This document shows, one piece after another, positions 27,401 through 35,114 of a stretch of 64,000 bases of DNA. The first letter of the stretch is position 1, and the number at the start of each line of letters is the position of its first letter. Source of the DNA: Deltaproteobacteria bacterium (lineage in GTDB: Bacteria; Desulfobacterota; Binatia; Binatales; Binataceae); contig JAJXYF010000035.1 of NCBI GenBank assembly GCA_021780755.1, positions 124,001 through 188,000 on the forward strand, in the 5' to 3' direction. Both the position numbers and the translations under genes were made by a program. Under the pieces are notes generated by a model, which had not been told where the DNA came from, made no database searches, and was given only the letters and a program-made list of their open reading frames with translations.

Positions 27401-27927
27401 GCTTCATGCAGTTGTGCGACGCGTTCGACATCCCGCTGCTGTTCCTGTGCGATACGCCGGGAATCATGGTCGGCCCCGAGATTGAAAAGACCGCGCTGGT
27501 GCGCCACGCCGCGCGGATGTTCGTGACCGGCGCGAGTATCACGGTGCCGTGCTTTACGATCGTCCTGCGCAAGGGCTATGGGCTGGGCGCGCAGGCGATG
27601 GCGGGTGGGAGTTTCAAGACGCCGCTATTTACTGTCGCATGGCCGACCGGCGAGTTCGGCGGGATGGGATTGGAGGGCGCGGTGAAGCTGGGGTATCGCA
27701 ACGAGATCGCGGCGGTCGAGGATCCACAGCAGCGCAAGGCCTACTTCGACGAGATGGTCGCGCGCATGTACGAGCATGGCAAGGCGGTGAATATCGCGTC
27801 GGCGTTCGAGATCGACGACGTGATCGATCCGATGGAGTCGCGGCGATGGATACTGGCGGCGCTCGATTCTTCGCCGACGCCGGCGCCACGCACGGGCAAG
27901 AAGCGGGCGTGCATCGATACCTGGTGA
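24478..27927 (+). CDS. Single-chain biotin-dependent acyl-CoA carboxylase (BC-BCCP-CT)
   Basis: 1149 residues. Biotin carboxylase occupies about 1-455 (LLIANRGEIANRIIRAA, then HPGYGFLSENAKFA, KAVAGGGGRGMR and EANPRLQVEHTVTEEVTGVD). A biotinyl domain has EAMKMEH with biotin-Lys about 578. A carboxyltransferase region of fused beta and alpha halves spans about 625-1149 (TDGVSPTGLDCPAFNLFGR, AMAGGSFKTPLFTVAWPTGE). It carboxylates an acyl-CoA with ATP and bicarbonate. Most bacteria split these functions over two to four genes. This layout resembles the single-polypeptide long-chain acyl-CoA carboxylase described from Mycobacterium avium, so long-chain acyl-CoA is a possible substrate. No acyl-CoA mutase gene is adjacent. 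Confidence 0.93.
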   Translation: MMPTNLLIANRGEIANRIIRAAAELGIRTVATYSEDDAKSLHTRMADEARALRGAGAAAYLDLERIIEIAKAAGCDAIHPGYGFLSENAKFAHRCAEEGLRFVGPRPEILKLFGDKVQARLLAERAGVPVLPGTAGPTSLAEAKEFLAGLGHGGAIMIKAVAGGGGRGMRAVARVEEVEEAFARCQSEARGAFGIGDVFVEQLITRARHIEVQIIGDSAGGVSHLWERECTIQRRNQKLIEIAPSSGLPPALRDRLTAAAVRLAEEVHYDNLGTFEFLVDAAHGRGEALFAFIEANPRLQVEHTVTEEVTGVDLVKLQLKLAAGYTLAELGLRQADVPHPRGYAMQVRVNMESMSADGLTKPAGGTLTAFDTPSGPGLRTDTFGYAGYTTSPRFDSLLAKLIAHSPSMDFAEVVNKAYRGLCEFRIEGVATNIGFLQGLLRHPDVIANEIYTRFIDDHIGELVAAASGDHRRLFFESASGASNGAVAKAGPSRAGATAGAKIDTRDPLAVLHHGKGGDGAAAAPQMAAAAMPRASVIDGPAGTIAIVAPMQGTIISIDVSEGATVHRGRQLFVMEAMKMEHVIKAAISGTVRQIAVAAGDAVFEDAPLAFIEESEVQIDETAAAEAVDLDRIRADLAEVRARHAIGLDAARPDAVERRRKTGQRTARENIEDLCDAGTFVEYAPLMIAAQRRRRSVDELIKRTPADGMVAGIGRVNGDLFDGARAQCIAMSYDYTVLAGTQGTQNHRKKDRMFELAARQRLPIVLFAEGGGGRPGDTDGVSPTGLDCPAFNLFGRLSGLVPLVGITSGRCFAGNAALLGCCDIVIATKGSNIGMGGPAMIEGGGLGIFRPEEVGPMDVQVPNGVVDIPVADEAEAVRVAKRYVSYFQGAVSEWKCADQRLLRGIIPENRLRIYDVRAVIETLGDEGSMLEIRRHFGLGMVTAFVRVEGRPLGVIANNPVHLAGAIDSDGADKAARFMQLCDAFDIPLLFLCDTPGIMVGPEIEKTALVRHAARMFVTGASITVPCFTIVLRKGYGLGAQAMAGGSFKTPLFTVAWPTGEFGGMGLEGAVKLGYRNEIAAVEDPQQRKAYFDEMVARMYEHGKAVNIASAFEIDDVIDPMESRRWILAALDSSPTPAPRTGKKRACIDTW

Positions 27928-28041
27928 CGACCGGCATAGCGGCCGGGAATAGCTATTGTGGGGAATAGTCAGTACTGGGGCGACGCCGGATTAATCGGCC
28001 GGGCGGAAAATTAGTTAGTGCGAGGCCGGCCTCGGAATTAG

Positions 28042-28572
28042 TCAGTCGGTCTTGTCGGTGGCCTCGCCCATCTCGCCGGTCACGAACAGGAACATCGTCC
28101 AGAAGCTGCGCGACCACGGCATCACGAGAATGCCACCAAGGGCGGCGATGAGGCCGGTGACGACCATCTGGGCAGTCAGCGAACAATCGAAATAGACCAG
28201 CGCGGCCCAGGTGTAGAGCGAGGCGCCAAGCGCGAAGATGAAATCGATGAGCATCGGGCCGGTCCATTCGCCTTCGTTTTTCCAGAAGACCGAGCCGCAC
28301 GAGGAACATCGCGAGTTCATGTGGAAGTAGGATTTAAGCACCTTGCCGATGCCGCAATTGGGGCATTTGCCGACCAGTGCGCGATAAAAAAGCGAACCCG
28401 GGCCGGGGCGCGCGGCAAGCGAACGGGCGCTCGCGGAGTCCGAACTGGTGTCGTAATCCTGCCAGGCCATCCCGACCATCAGATAGACGGCGATTATCGT
28501 GAGTACGCCGACGGCGGTGATGGTGAGGAAGATCGTCAGCGCAACGGTTTGGTTGTCGGTCATTTCGGTCAT
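28042..28572 (-). CDS. DUF983 membrane protein with zinc-ribbon-like cysteines
   Basis: 176 residues from the ATG at 28572; a GTG 15 bases upstream is possible. A first hydrophobic segment (about 12-38) is followed by a cytoplasmic four-Cys motif CPNCGIGKVLKSYFHMNSRC-SSC. Then come the conserved F-W-K-N-E-G-E-W-T-G-P segment and two or three further membrane helices. This is the DUF983 pattern, whose function is unknown. The C-terminus GEMGEATDKTD is acidic. Confidence 0.85.
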   Translation of the reverse strand: MTEMTDNQTVALTIFLTITAVGVLTIIAVYLMVGMAWQDYDTSSDSASARSLAARPGPGSLFYRALVGKCPNCGIGKVLKSYFHMNSRCSSCGSVFWKNEGEWTGPMLIDFIFALGASLYTWAALVYFDCSLTAQMVVTGLIAALGGILVMPWSRSFWTMFLFVTGEMGEATDKTD

Positions 28573-28653
28573 AGGGGTGACTACCACCTTATCATCTTGA
28601 GCGGTGCGGCGACGAATACCGCGGGGGCGCGATCACTCGACGGAGCGCCGGGG

Positions 28654-29385
28654 TCACGCGAGATGGCGTCCGCCGTCCACGCGGATCGATTCGCCGGTGA
28701 CGAAATCGGTTTCGATAAGAAAGAGCGCCGCCTTGGCGATTTCGGCGGCCCCGCCCCAGCGCGCGAGCGGGGTCGCGGCGAGGACCTCGCGATCTTCGTC
28801 GGCGGTCAGGTCGGGCGGAGGAAGGATAGGGCCGGGCGCGATCGCGTTGACCAGGATGTCAGGGGCAAGATCGAGGGCCATGCTCTCGGTGAGGGCCGTT
28901 ACCGCAGCTTTCGAGGCGAAGTAAGGGGTGTAGCCGGGGTAGTGGGGTCGGCCGCTGATGGCGAGCCAATCGCTCGTATTGACGATGCGGCCGCCGCCGC
29001 CGGACTTCATGATGGGGGCGGCATGAATCGAAAAGAGAAAGGCGCCGCGCGCATTGGCGGCGAACGCCGCGTCCCATTCGGCGGCGGAAGGATTCGGGGT
29101 GCGGACGTAGGTCGAGGCCATGTTCACCAGGATATCGAGGCGGCCGAGTTGGCCGGCCGTATCGTGGACAGCGGCGCGCACCTGCCCCTCGTCGGTGGCG
29201 TCGGCGCGGATGACGAGGGCGCGCACACCGGCCGTGCGGGCGAAATCGGCGGCCGTCTCGGCGGCATCGCGCGAACCGCGATAAGTGAGGGCGATGTCGC
29301 ATCCGCGCCCGGCCAGCGCCTGGGCAACGGCCTGACCGATGCGGGCCCCGCCGGTGATTAGCGCTACTTTACCTTTTGGATCCAA
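28654..29385 (-). CDS. SDR oxidoreductase, pteridine-reductase/FolM-like
   Basis: 243 residues starting at a TTG at 29385, chosen because GGAGGC lies six bases upstream and the DPKGKVALITGG start then fits SDR proteins. Further upstream starts add an unlikely Cys-rich leader. The cofactor loop TGGARIGQAVAQAL, the VNMASTYVRTPN segment and the Y-x3-K catalytic pair in YTPYFASKAAVTAL are present. The TGGARIG loop and MAST motif are those of pteridine reductase or dihydromonapterin reductase-like SDRs. The C-terminal VTGESIRVDGGRHLA is canonical. A reduced-pteridine role is plausible but unproven. Confidence 0.88.
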   Translation of the reverse strand: MDPKGKVALITGGARIGQAVAQALAGRGCDIALTYRGSRDAAETAADFARTAGVRALVIRADATDEGQVRAAVHDTAGQLGRLDILVNMASTYVRTPNPSAAEWDAAFAANARGAFLFSIHAAPIMKSGGGGRIVNTSDWLAISGRPHYPGYTPYFASKAAVTALTESMALDLAPDILVNAIAPGPILPPPDLTADEDREVLAATPLARWGGAAEIAKAALFLIETDFVTGESIRVDGGRHLA

Positions 29386-29496
29386 AATACGCCTCCATAT
29401 GCATATGCAGCCGGGCCCCTTGCGAATCGCCGGCACCGCACCAGGCATTGAACGAAAGTGGCGCGTGAAGCAAATTGTCGCGCGAGTCCGCCGAGC

Positions 29497-30105
29497 ATGA
29501 TGAGCAATCCGCAGAAACTCCCGCGCGAATTTTACGCCCGCCCGGTATTAATCGTCGCCCGCCAGTCTATCGGGAAGATCCTGGTTCATCGAACGGCCGA
29601 GGGCGAGGCGGCGGGGCGAATCGTCGAGACCGAGGCGTATCGCGGGCCACTGGATTTGGCGGCGCATAGCGCGCGCGGGCTCACCAAGCGGACGGCGGCG
29701 ATGTACGGGCCGCCGGGCCATGCGTATGTGTTTCGGCTATATGGGACGTGCTGGGCGATGAATCTCGTGGTCGCGAACGCGGGCGAGCCGCACGCGGTGC
29801 TGATTCGCGCGGTCGAGCCGATGCGCGGGTTCGAGTTGATGGCGGAGCGGCGGCGCAAGCCGGTCGCATCGCGCGAATTGACCAACGGGCCGGGAAAACT
29901 CGCGCAAGCGTTGGCGATAACAGGCGCGGATTACGCGTGCGATCTGTGCGGCGATGAGCTGTATCTCACGGAAGGTGACGGCAAACCGGTAAAGGTCGGC
30001 AGGTCGGCGCGAATCAACGTTGATTATGCGGGCGCCTGGGCGACCCGCCAGTGGCGGTTTTACGAGCGCGCAAACCGCTATATTTCAGTCACGCCACGCG
30101 ATTAA
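29497..30105 (+). CDS. mpg: DNA-3-methyladenine glycosylase (AAG/Mpg family)
   Basis: 202 residues from the ATG at 29497 (a second ATG follows at once). It is a complete AAG-fold glycosylase that excises alkylated purines from DNA in base-excision repair. The catalytic Glu lies in GRIVETEAYRGPLDLAAHS. The substrate pocket YGPPGHAYVFRLYGTCWAMN, AVLIRAVEPM and the LTNGPGKLAQAL block are all present. It is divergent from the SDR gene. Confidence is high from several family blocks in order. Confidence 0.95.
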   Translation: MMSNPQKLPREFYARPVLIVARQSIGKILVHRTAEGEAAGRIVETEAYRGPLDLAAHSARGLTKRTAAMYGPPGHAYVFRLYGTCWAMNLVVANAGEPHAVLIRAVEPMRGFELMAERRRKPVASRELTNGPGKLAQALAITGADYACDLCGDELYLTEGDGKPVKVGRSARINVDYAGAWATRQWRFYERANRYISVTPRD

Positions 30106-30162
30106 GGGATCGAATCGATTCCTGAAGGCTTCCCCGTAGTTCCTTAGCTTAATTCACTCTTG

Positions 30163-30191
30163 TTGATTCGACGTTAGCATTTTGATGTAGT
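30163..30191 (+). promoter_or_regulatory. Candidate sigma-70 promoter for the RiPP precursor
   Basis: TTGATT (30163-30168) and TGTAGT (30186-30191) are separated by 17 bases; each matches four of six consensus positions. It lies in a locally AT-rich stretch about 145 bases before the small precursor gene. Confidence 0.4.
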
Positions 30192-30335
30192 TTAGCGTAT
30201 GTATTGGTGCGCGACTGGTCAGGTTGCCGCGAGGGTTGTAAATGCGTTGCACCGCTGAAACAGGCGACCTCTCCGGTTGTGAACTCGGCTAGAGCGGATG
30301 TATTCGAATCCTATCCGCCACGAAGGGAGAATGAC

Positions 30336-30482
30336 ATGGCGAACACCAAGGAAACGGCCAAGAAACCGTACCAGGAACCCAAGGTCGTCGATTATGGCAA
30401 AGTTGCCGATCTGACGAAGAAGCCTGGCACGCGTGGCGACGGCTCCCCTGGAACCAAGGGTGACAAGGGCATGGGTGGCTGA
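30336..30482 (+). CDS. Lasso-type RiPP precursor-like peptide (48 aa)
   Basis: The ATG at 30336 has GAAGGGAGA just upstream; a longer frame back to 30204 is rejected. The first half, KKPYQEPKVVDYGKVADLTK, matches the lasso-peptide leader pattern: Y-x-x-P, then a hydrophobic-x-x-YG run and a terminal L-T. In that family the Y-x-x-P part is bound by the RiPP recognition element. The remaining segment PGTRGDGSPGTKGDKGMGG would be the core. It is Gly/Lys/Asp-rich with collagen-like G-x-y steps and an RGD. No lasso cyclase (Asn-synthetase-like), transglutaminase-like protease or PqqD-like gene is near. A ring-forming Gly1 with Asp or Glu at 7-9 is not obvious. It may be a non-lasso member of the leader family. 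Confidence 0.7.
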   Translation: MANTKETAKKPYQEPKVVDYGKVADLTKKPGTRGDGSPGTKGDKGMGG

Positions 30483-30512
30483 TCAGTCCCCGAATCGCGG
30501 GGTTGCGGGGTG

Positions 30513-30689
30513 ATGGGAACCGTTGAGAGAAAGAACGGAACAGGCAGCGCGGCGAGGGCGCGGGCCGAGCGTGATTTAATGAAGCTGCGGACTTCAGGAG
30601 CGCCGCGACAGACGGGGTTTTGCGCGGTGGCGACCTTATTGGACGCGTTCGCGCGGCTGGCGCGGGGAGCCGCATCGAAGAAGGCCTAG
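30513..30689 (+). CDS. Possible small protein downstream of the RiPP precursor (58 aa)
   Basis: An open frame starts at an ATG 30 bases after the precursor stop. It encodes a basic N-half (ERKNGTGSAARARAERDLMK) and an amphipathic C-half (ATLLDAFARLARGAASKKA). The ribosome-binding site is weak (GGGG) and I recognise no family. Codon choice is compatible with coding, but a chance frame in GC-rich DNA is equally possible. Confidence 0.3.
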   Translation: MGTVERKNGTGSAARARAERDLMKLRTSGAPRQTGFCAVATLLDAFARLARGAASKKA

Positions 30690-30987
30690 CCCGGCAAAAA
30701 AAGCTCGCTAACGAAGCGCGGACCTGTTGCGGCGATCGAGAATTCGATCGCCGTTTTCGTTTGATTCAACGATTGACGCTCGCGATCGAGACCTGCGAAA
30801 ACTCACCATGATCGCCCAAGCGTTAATCAAAAGAACGAGCTGGCGGGTTAACCAGGCGCAGTCCGCCATGGTCATGCCCTTCTAACACCACCACTTGCGA
30901 TCTCAAGGAGTTGGCTGGTTTGTAAGCGGCGCCGATGCCGCGCTATTAAGGAGGGATAGATCATGCAGCAAAGCGGAGGCAGTCACG

Positions 30988-31593
30988 ATGATAAAGTTTT
31001 ATGGAACCTCGAAGTCGCGCGCGGCGCGCAGCCTGTGGGCGCTCGAAGAGCTGGGGCTCAAGTACGAGCATATCCCGACGGAAGTCGCCAAGGCGAAAAG
31101 CCCGGAGCATCTCAAGATCAATCCCAACGGGCATATACCGGCGCTCGACGACGATGGGGTAATCCTGTGTGAGTCGATGGCGATTAACCTCTACCTGGCG
31201 GAGAAGTACGGCAAGAATTCGCTGTGGCCGGCGTCGGTCGAGGACCACGGGCGCGCGTATCAGTGGAGCTTTTGGGGTATTACGGAGCTCGAGGGACATT
31301 TCCTGACGCTGCTCAGCCACAAGATGTTTTTGCCGCCCGACCAGCGCGACGAGAAGAAAGCGAACGATGCGATCAACGCGCTAAAGGCGCCGTTGAATGT
31401 GCTCGACGCGGCGCTGAAGGGGCGCGAGTATCTGCTCGGGAGCAATTTCACCATCGCGGACCTCAACGTGGCGGGCGTGCTCACCTTCGGCACCTACGTG
31501 AAGTTCGACCATTCGGCGACGCCGGCGCTGCAGGCATGGCTGGGCAAGTGTCACGGGCGCGACGCGTACAAAAAGCTGCGCTCGATCGCGTGA
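30988..31593 (+). CDS. Glutathione S-transferase family protein
   Basis: 201 residues from the ATG at 30988, which has GGAGG seven bases upstream. The N-terminal thioredoxin-like domain has KFYGTSKSRAARSLWALEEL, with Ser at the catalytic site as in beta/theta-type enzymes, plus the cis-Pro block NGHIPALDDDG and CESMAINLYLA. The helical C-terminal domain has the N-capping motif FTIADLNVAGVL. It conjugates glutathione to electrophiles or has a related thiol role in the cytoplasm. It is followed by its own terminator. Confidence 0.93.
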   Translation: MIKFYGTSKSRAARSLWALEELGLKYEHIPTEVAKAKSPEHLKINPNGHIPALDDDGVILCESMAINLYLAEKYGKNSLWPASVEDHGRAYQWSFWGITELEGHFLTLLSHKMFLPPDQRDEKKANDAINALKAPLNVLDAALKGREYLLGSNFTIADLNVAGVLTFGTYVKFDHSATPALQAWLGKCHGRDAYKKLRSIA

Positions 31594-31626
31594 AGATTCG
31601 CTGACTGAAGATTTCGCGACCAACAG

Positions 31627-31672
31627 GCGCGGGGCGTGGCCATCGAGGTGACTGCGCCCTGCGCGCTTTTTT
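31627..31672 (+). terminator. Rho-independent terminator after the glutathione transferase
   Basis: A 10-pair stem with one G-U pair (31627-31636 with 31655-31664) is followed by GC and six T residues. Confidence 0.85.
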
Positions 31673-31719
31673 GGGGACGATGGGGAAAGTTGTTCAGCAA
31701 CCTGAAGCCCGACATTTAC

Positions 31720-31754
31720 TGAAACCTCATCAGGTTTCAGACTTCCCGTTTGCT
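31720..31754 (+). repeat. Dispersed hairpin repeat, copy 2
   Basis: CTGAAACCT-CATC-AGGTTTCAG starts at 31719 and forms a 9-bp hairpin, followed by ACTTCCCGTTTGCT. It matches copy 1 (17268-17303) at nearly all positions. The extra C-G pair here keeps the stem perfect. Weaker similarity continues downstream in both copies (GCCGG, then TTAGAACCCG). Confidence 0.7.
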
Positions 31755-31831
31755 AAAGCTGCGGGCTTCGCCGGTTAGAACCCGATCACGATTGACGCCT
31801 GCGCGTTTCGCCAATTGAAGCGGTGAAACAA

Positions 31832-32263
31832 TCAGATCTCGAACGAGTGCGAATGCGCGGGCGGCGGCGGGATATGCGGGGCATGGGCCGCGTCGGTGGC
31901 GACCACCGGCACGGTGGCCTGGCCGAGACCGACGCCACTCAAGAAAAAGGGCATCGAACGCTGGAGCCGGATCGTGATCGTCGAGTCGTCGGGCGTCACG
32001 GTGGCCGAGACGATTTCGTTGGGGCGCACACCGTTGAGCGAGGCATATCGCTCGGCGGTTTTGAGCGCCATCGCGGGGTCGCCCGGCAGATACAGCGAGC
32101 CCGCGGTGGTGGCAGCTTCGGCGGCGTTCTCGAGGCGAATCCAGTTCGAGTAAAAATAGATGCGGGCGAAGACGGCGTCCATAATGAGGGCGCCGGCGAC
32201 CAGCGTCACACCGAGCAAGGCCGCGGTGGCCTTACGGATTACCGGTGATTGCGAGGCTCTCAA
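31832..32263 (-). CDS. TadG/TadE-like pilus-assembly protein
   Basis: A 143-residue protein with one N-terminal membrane helix (TAALLGVTLVAGALIMDAVF) and an extracytoplasmic part that follows the Flp-pilus TadG-like pattern: WIRLENAAEAATTAGSLYL, then AMALKTAERYASLNGV. A Pro/His-rich tail follows (PHIPPPPAHSHSF). Such pseudopilin-like proteins belong to Tad secretion systems, but no other tad gene is in the window, so this is an isolated copy of unknown role. Confidence 0.75.
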   Translation of the reverse strand: MRASQSPVIRKATAALLGVTLVAGALIMDAVFARIYFYSNWIRLENAAEAATTAGSLYLPGDPAMALKTAERYASLNGVRPNEIVSATVTPDDSTITIRLQRSMPFFLSGVGLGQATVPVVATDAAHAPHIPPPPAHSHSFEI

Positions 32264-32374
32264 TGACTTCGCTCAGTCGGCGCCGAATCGGAACATTGCG
32301 TCTTCGTGTACTCCGCACAAGATCCGCGTGCAACAAAAATAGCACGCGAATGCGGGTGAGCCGAGCATAAATTC

Positions 32375-32403
32375 GCGCCGGAAGCGGCCCGAATTTCCGG
32401 CGC
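32375..32403 (-). terminator. Hairpin downstream of the beta-propeller lipoprotein
   Basis: Bases 32375-32383 and 32395-32403 form a perfect 9-bp stem with an 11-base loop. It is 87 bases beyond the stop of the minus-strand lipoprotein gene. No strong T-run follows, so termination is a guess. Confidence 0.4.
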
Positions 32404-32489
32404 CTCTCCTCCCGCCGCTTATCCGAGGCTTCATTAGATAATAAGTTCTGAGTTGCTGAACAACGCTCCTCTTTTCCTGACTATATCCG

Positions 32490-33431
32490 TTAGCGAATCA
32501 TGAGGCCCGTTGGATTCATCGCCGCGGGACCCTGCAATTCCATCAGCGGCGTTGAAGGACCGTTGGCGCCGGCGGCGAAATACAATATGGCCCCGTTGAC
32601 GGCGACGGCGATCTGTCCGGAATTGTCGGCGGCGACCCCCCTGGGCGAAGTCATGGTAGCGCTGGTGATAGTCGCGGTCCGGGTCCATCGCAGCGGGCCG
32701 TCGGGCGCGAGCACGGCGATACTACTATCGCCGTCGCTGCTCACATAGAGATTAAGGTCCTGGTCGACAAAGACGCGCTGCGGTCCGTTGAAGCCGCCGA
32801 TAGTGGCGATTGGAGGGGCGTCGCCGCGCGCATCGGCGGAGAACACGAGGATTTTGCCGCTGTCATGGTCGGCGACGAAGACCTCCTCGGAGGCGTCAAT
32901 CGCGATTCCGGTGGGCGAAGTGAGGCCGGTATGGGGGCCGGTGACGACGCGGTCGGGGAACACGTTGCCGTTGAGGCCGGCGGGCAGCCAGATGATCTTG
33001 GCGGGTGTTGGTGCGGCGCCGCGGTCGGCGAGATAGATATCGCCCATCGGATCAACCGCCATTGAGGAGGGATGAAGCAACTGGGTGTGGGGCCCAGCGA
33101 TTGAGCGAACGAGTTGATAGTTGTAGTCGCGGCCCGCGAAGATCTTGATCGAGCCGTTGCGATTGGCGACGAAGACTTCGCCGCGCAGGTTGACGCTCGA
33201 ATCGACCGGCGTGTCGGGCGCGGACTCGTGGATAGTGCCGAGCGGATCGGCGTCGCCGGACGTACCGGCAGCGAAGATGGCGACGGAGCGCGTATCGGGG
33301 AGCGTGACGAAGAGCAGTTGGTGCGGTCCGACCGGTGCCGGTGGATGCGAGCAGGCGGCCGCCGTGACCGTCAGGCCAAGCGCCAGTATCACGAGAGCGA
33401 CGCGCGAATAGAGCAAACTCCAGCGCTGCAT
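32490..33431 (-). CDS. Lipoprotein with NHL-type beta-propeller repeats
   Basis: 313 residues. The N-terminal lipoprotein signal ends at a lipobox (VTAAACS, Cys about 27), so it is anchored in a membrane facing the periplasm or outside. The rest is a run of about six propeller blades with NHL/SMP-30-like signatures: HPSSMAVDPMGDIYLADRGA, SPTGIAIDASEEVFVADHDS, GPQRVFVDQDLNLYVSSDGD and SPRGVAADNSGQIAVAV. No catalytic residues can be assigned. Such propellers usually act as binding scaffolds or lactonase-like enzymes. Confidence 0.88.
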   Translation of the reverse strand: MQRWSLLYSRVALVILALGLTVTAAACSHPPAPVGPHQLLFVTLPDTRSVAIFAAGTSGDADPLGTIHESAPDTPVDSSVNLRGEVFVANRNGSIKIFAGRDYNYQLVRSIAGPHTQLLHPSSMAVDPMGDIYLADRGAAPTPAKIIWLPAGLNGNVFPDRVVTGPHTGLTSPTGIAIDASEEVFVADHDSGKILVFSADARGDAPPIATIGGFNGPQRVFVDQDLNLYVSSDGDSSIAVLAPDGPLRWTRTATITSATMTSPRGVAADNSGQIAVAVNGAILYFAAGANGPSTPLMELQGPAAMNPTGLMIR

Positions 33432-33700
33432 TTAGACCCCCGAGTATGTTGATTAATCGAACGCCCCCAAGCACTCGATCCCCGTTCGCCCTGTACCATA
33501 ACGACGCGGAGTCACCAAGCGGCGGACGTCATGGGGCGTGGACGATTGTGCGTGAGGGGCGCGTTCACGAGCAGTGGGGAGCTTAAATATCGTCGCGGGC
33601 AGTTGCTTGACGGCGCGAACGGGGTGATCGTTTCGTGAGCGAGCGCGCAGGAAGTCGGCGGCGAACCGAACCTTACGGTAAGCGCAAGGGGAGATCGAAG

Positions 33701-34030
33701 ATGAAGCTCAGGATGGCGACTGCGGCGGCGATAACGGTCATGGCGCTGGCACTGGCAGCGGTGGTGCGCGCGCAAGATTCGCCGCCGCCGGCGGCGCCGA
33801 GCAGCGATCTGCCGCTGGCCGACTACCAGGCGTTCGACAAGTTCGCCGCGGCCCATCCGGAGATCGTCAGCGACTTGAGCCACCATCCGCAGCTAATGGA
33901 AGATCCGGAGTATTTGGGGAAACATCCGGAACTGCGCAATTTTCTCAGCAGTCATAGTGAACTGCGCAGCGCGCTGATCAATGATCCTGGCGATTTTATC
34001 GAGCCGCACGGGAGCCGCTCCCCGCTGTAA
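33701..34030 (+). CDS. Small exported protein with repeated H-P motifs
   Basis: 109 residues from the ATG at 33701, which has AAGGGGAG upstream. A signal peptide (about 1-25, ending VVRAQD) is followed by a Pro/Ala linker. A helical part then repeats an approximately 10-13-residue unit with His and Pro or Glu: AAHPEIVSDLSHHPQLMEDP, EYLGKHPELRNFL, SSHSELRSALINDP. I do not recognise a named family. It is probably periplasmic. It is convergent with the membrane-protein gene that follows. Confidence 0.8.
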   Translation: MKLRMATAAAITVMALALAAVVRAQDSPPPAAPSSDLPLADYQAFDKFAAAHPEIVSDLSHHPQLMEDPEYLGKHPELRNFLSSHSELRSALINDPGDFIEPHGSRSPL

Positions 34031-34076
34031 TCGTCGGCGTTGAGCGGCCGCTATCAGTAAGCTGCACCGTGCCGCT

Positions 34077-34835
34077 TCAATTGGCCGGCGCGGGTTGTGC
34101 GGTTGCCGCTATATCGACCGCTCCCTGGGCGCGAATCTGCTCGGCCAGCAACCGCAAATCGAAGTCCTCGATTCGGCAGCGCCGATCGAAATAGTAGATC
34201 ACGATCACCACCAGGCTGTAGGTCTCCGCAATCGATGACGTCGCGGCGGTGAGCACGGTTCCCAGGATCGGAATAAAGGACCAGACCATGCTCAACACCA
34301 ACGCCGGTATTCGCGCAATCAGGGCCGCCACCAGGAAAATCCCCACGGTCCTCCACCAGACCCCGGTCACCAATTGCCGGCTGCGGCGCAACGCCGTCAT
34401 GCCGAAGCGATGCTCGACGATCATCACGGGAAAGGCCAGGCTCCAGCAGATTCCGAAATAAATCCCCGGAACAACCAGCGCGAGCACCCCGAGCATGATT
34501 AGCAGGTCCGCCAGCAGCAACGTCCCGAAGAAGGGCGTGAAGACTTTGCCCACCGAACGATACGCGTCGCCAATCGTCACCGGGCGGTCGAGATAGATAC
34601 TCGCGACGGCAATCGTGAACGCGACCAGCATGACCGGTTCGAAGATGAGCGCAAGCACGGATCCGATAATGAACAGCGCGCCGGAATGTGCCTTGGCGGC
34701 GACCGACGTTAGCGTTTCCACCGGCACCCCCACCACCAGCGCTATCCCTGCCAACAGGGCGAAGTTGTCGCGAAAGACGCCGAAAGCCGAGTCGAGGATC
34801 TCGCCGAAGGAAAGCGGACGAATGTTGTAGGCCAT
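34077..34835 (-). CDS. Multi-pass membrane protein (GDPD-membrane-domain/YciC-like)
   Basis: 252 residues starting MAYNIRPLSFGEILDSAFGV with about six hydrophobic segments. The IRPLSFGEILDSAF opening and the VVPGIYFGICWSLAFPVMIVE and GMTALRRSRQLVTG blocks are typical of membrane proteins annotated as glycerophosphodiester-phosphodiesterase membrane domain or UPF0259-like, found in many bacteria. Function is unknown; a role in lipid or membrane homeostasis is only inferred. The C-terminus is short and polar. Confidence 0.85.
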   Translation of the reverse strand: MAYNIRPLSFGEILDSAFGVFRDNFALLAGIALVVGVPVETLTSVAAKAHSGALFIIGSVLALIFEPVMLVAFTIAVASIYLDRPVTIGDAYRSVGKVFTPFFGTLLLADLLIMLGVLALVVPGIYFGICWSLAFPVMIVEHRFGMTALRRSRQLVTGVWWRTVGIFLVAALIARIPALVLSMVWSFIPILGTVLTAATSSIAETYSLVVIVIYYFDRRCRIEDFDLRLLAEQIRAQGAVDIAATAQPAPAN

Positions 34836-35114
34836 GCCGCAGAACCTCCCATAGCACTCCCGGTCATTCGATTACACGATAATGCGCATCCAAGTGAATC
34901 CGGTCAAATCGCCGCCGCCGGTGACCAGCGACACCCGCTGCTGCGCTCCGTTCCGGACGCAAAGGCGCCGCATCTCGAACTCATCGCGGCGTGGTCACGA
35001 TCGAACTTCCAGACGCGCGACCAATCCGCCCGTTCGACTCGTTGCTGATTTAGGCGGATGCTCAAGGGATACGGCGAGTTCATGATCGTCACTGGCGCAG
35101 TGGAGAAATCCATC

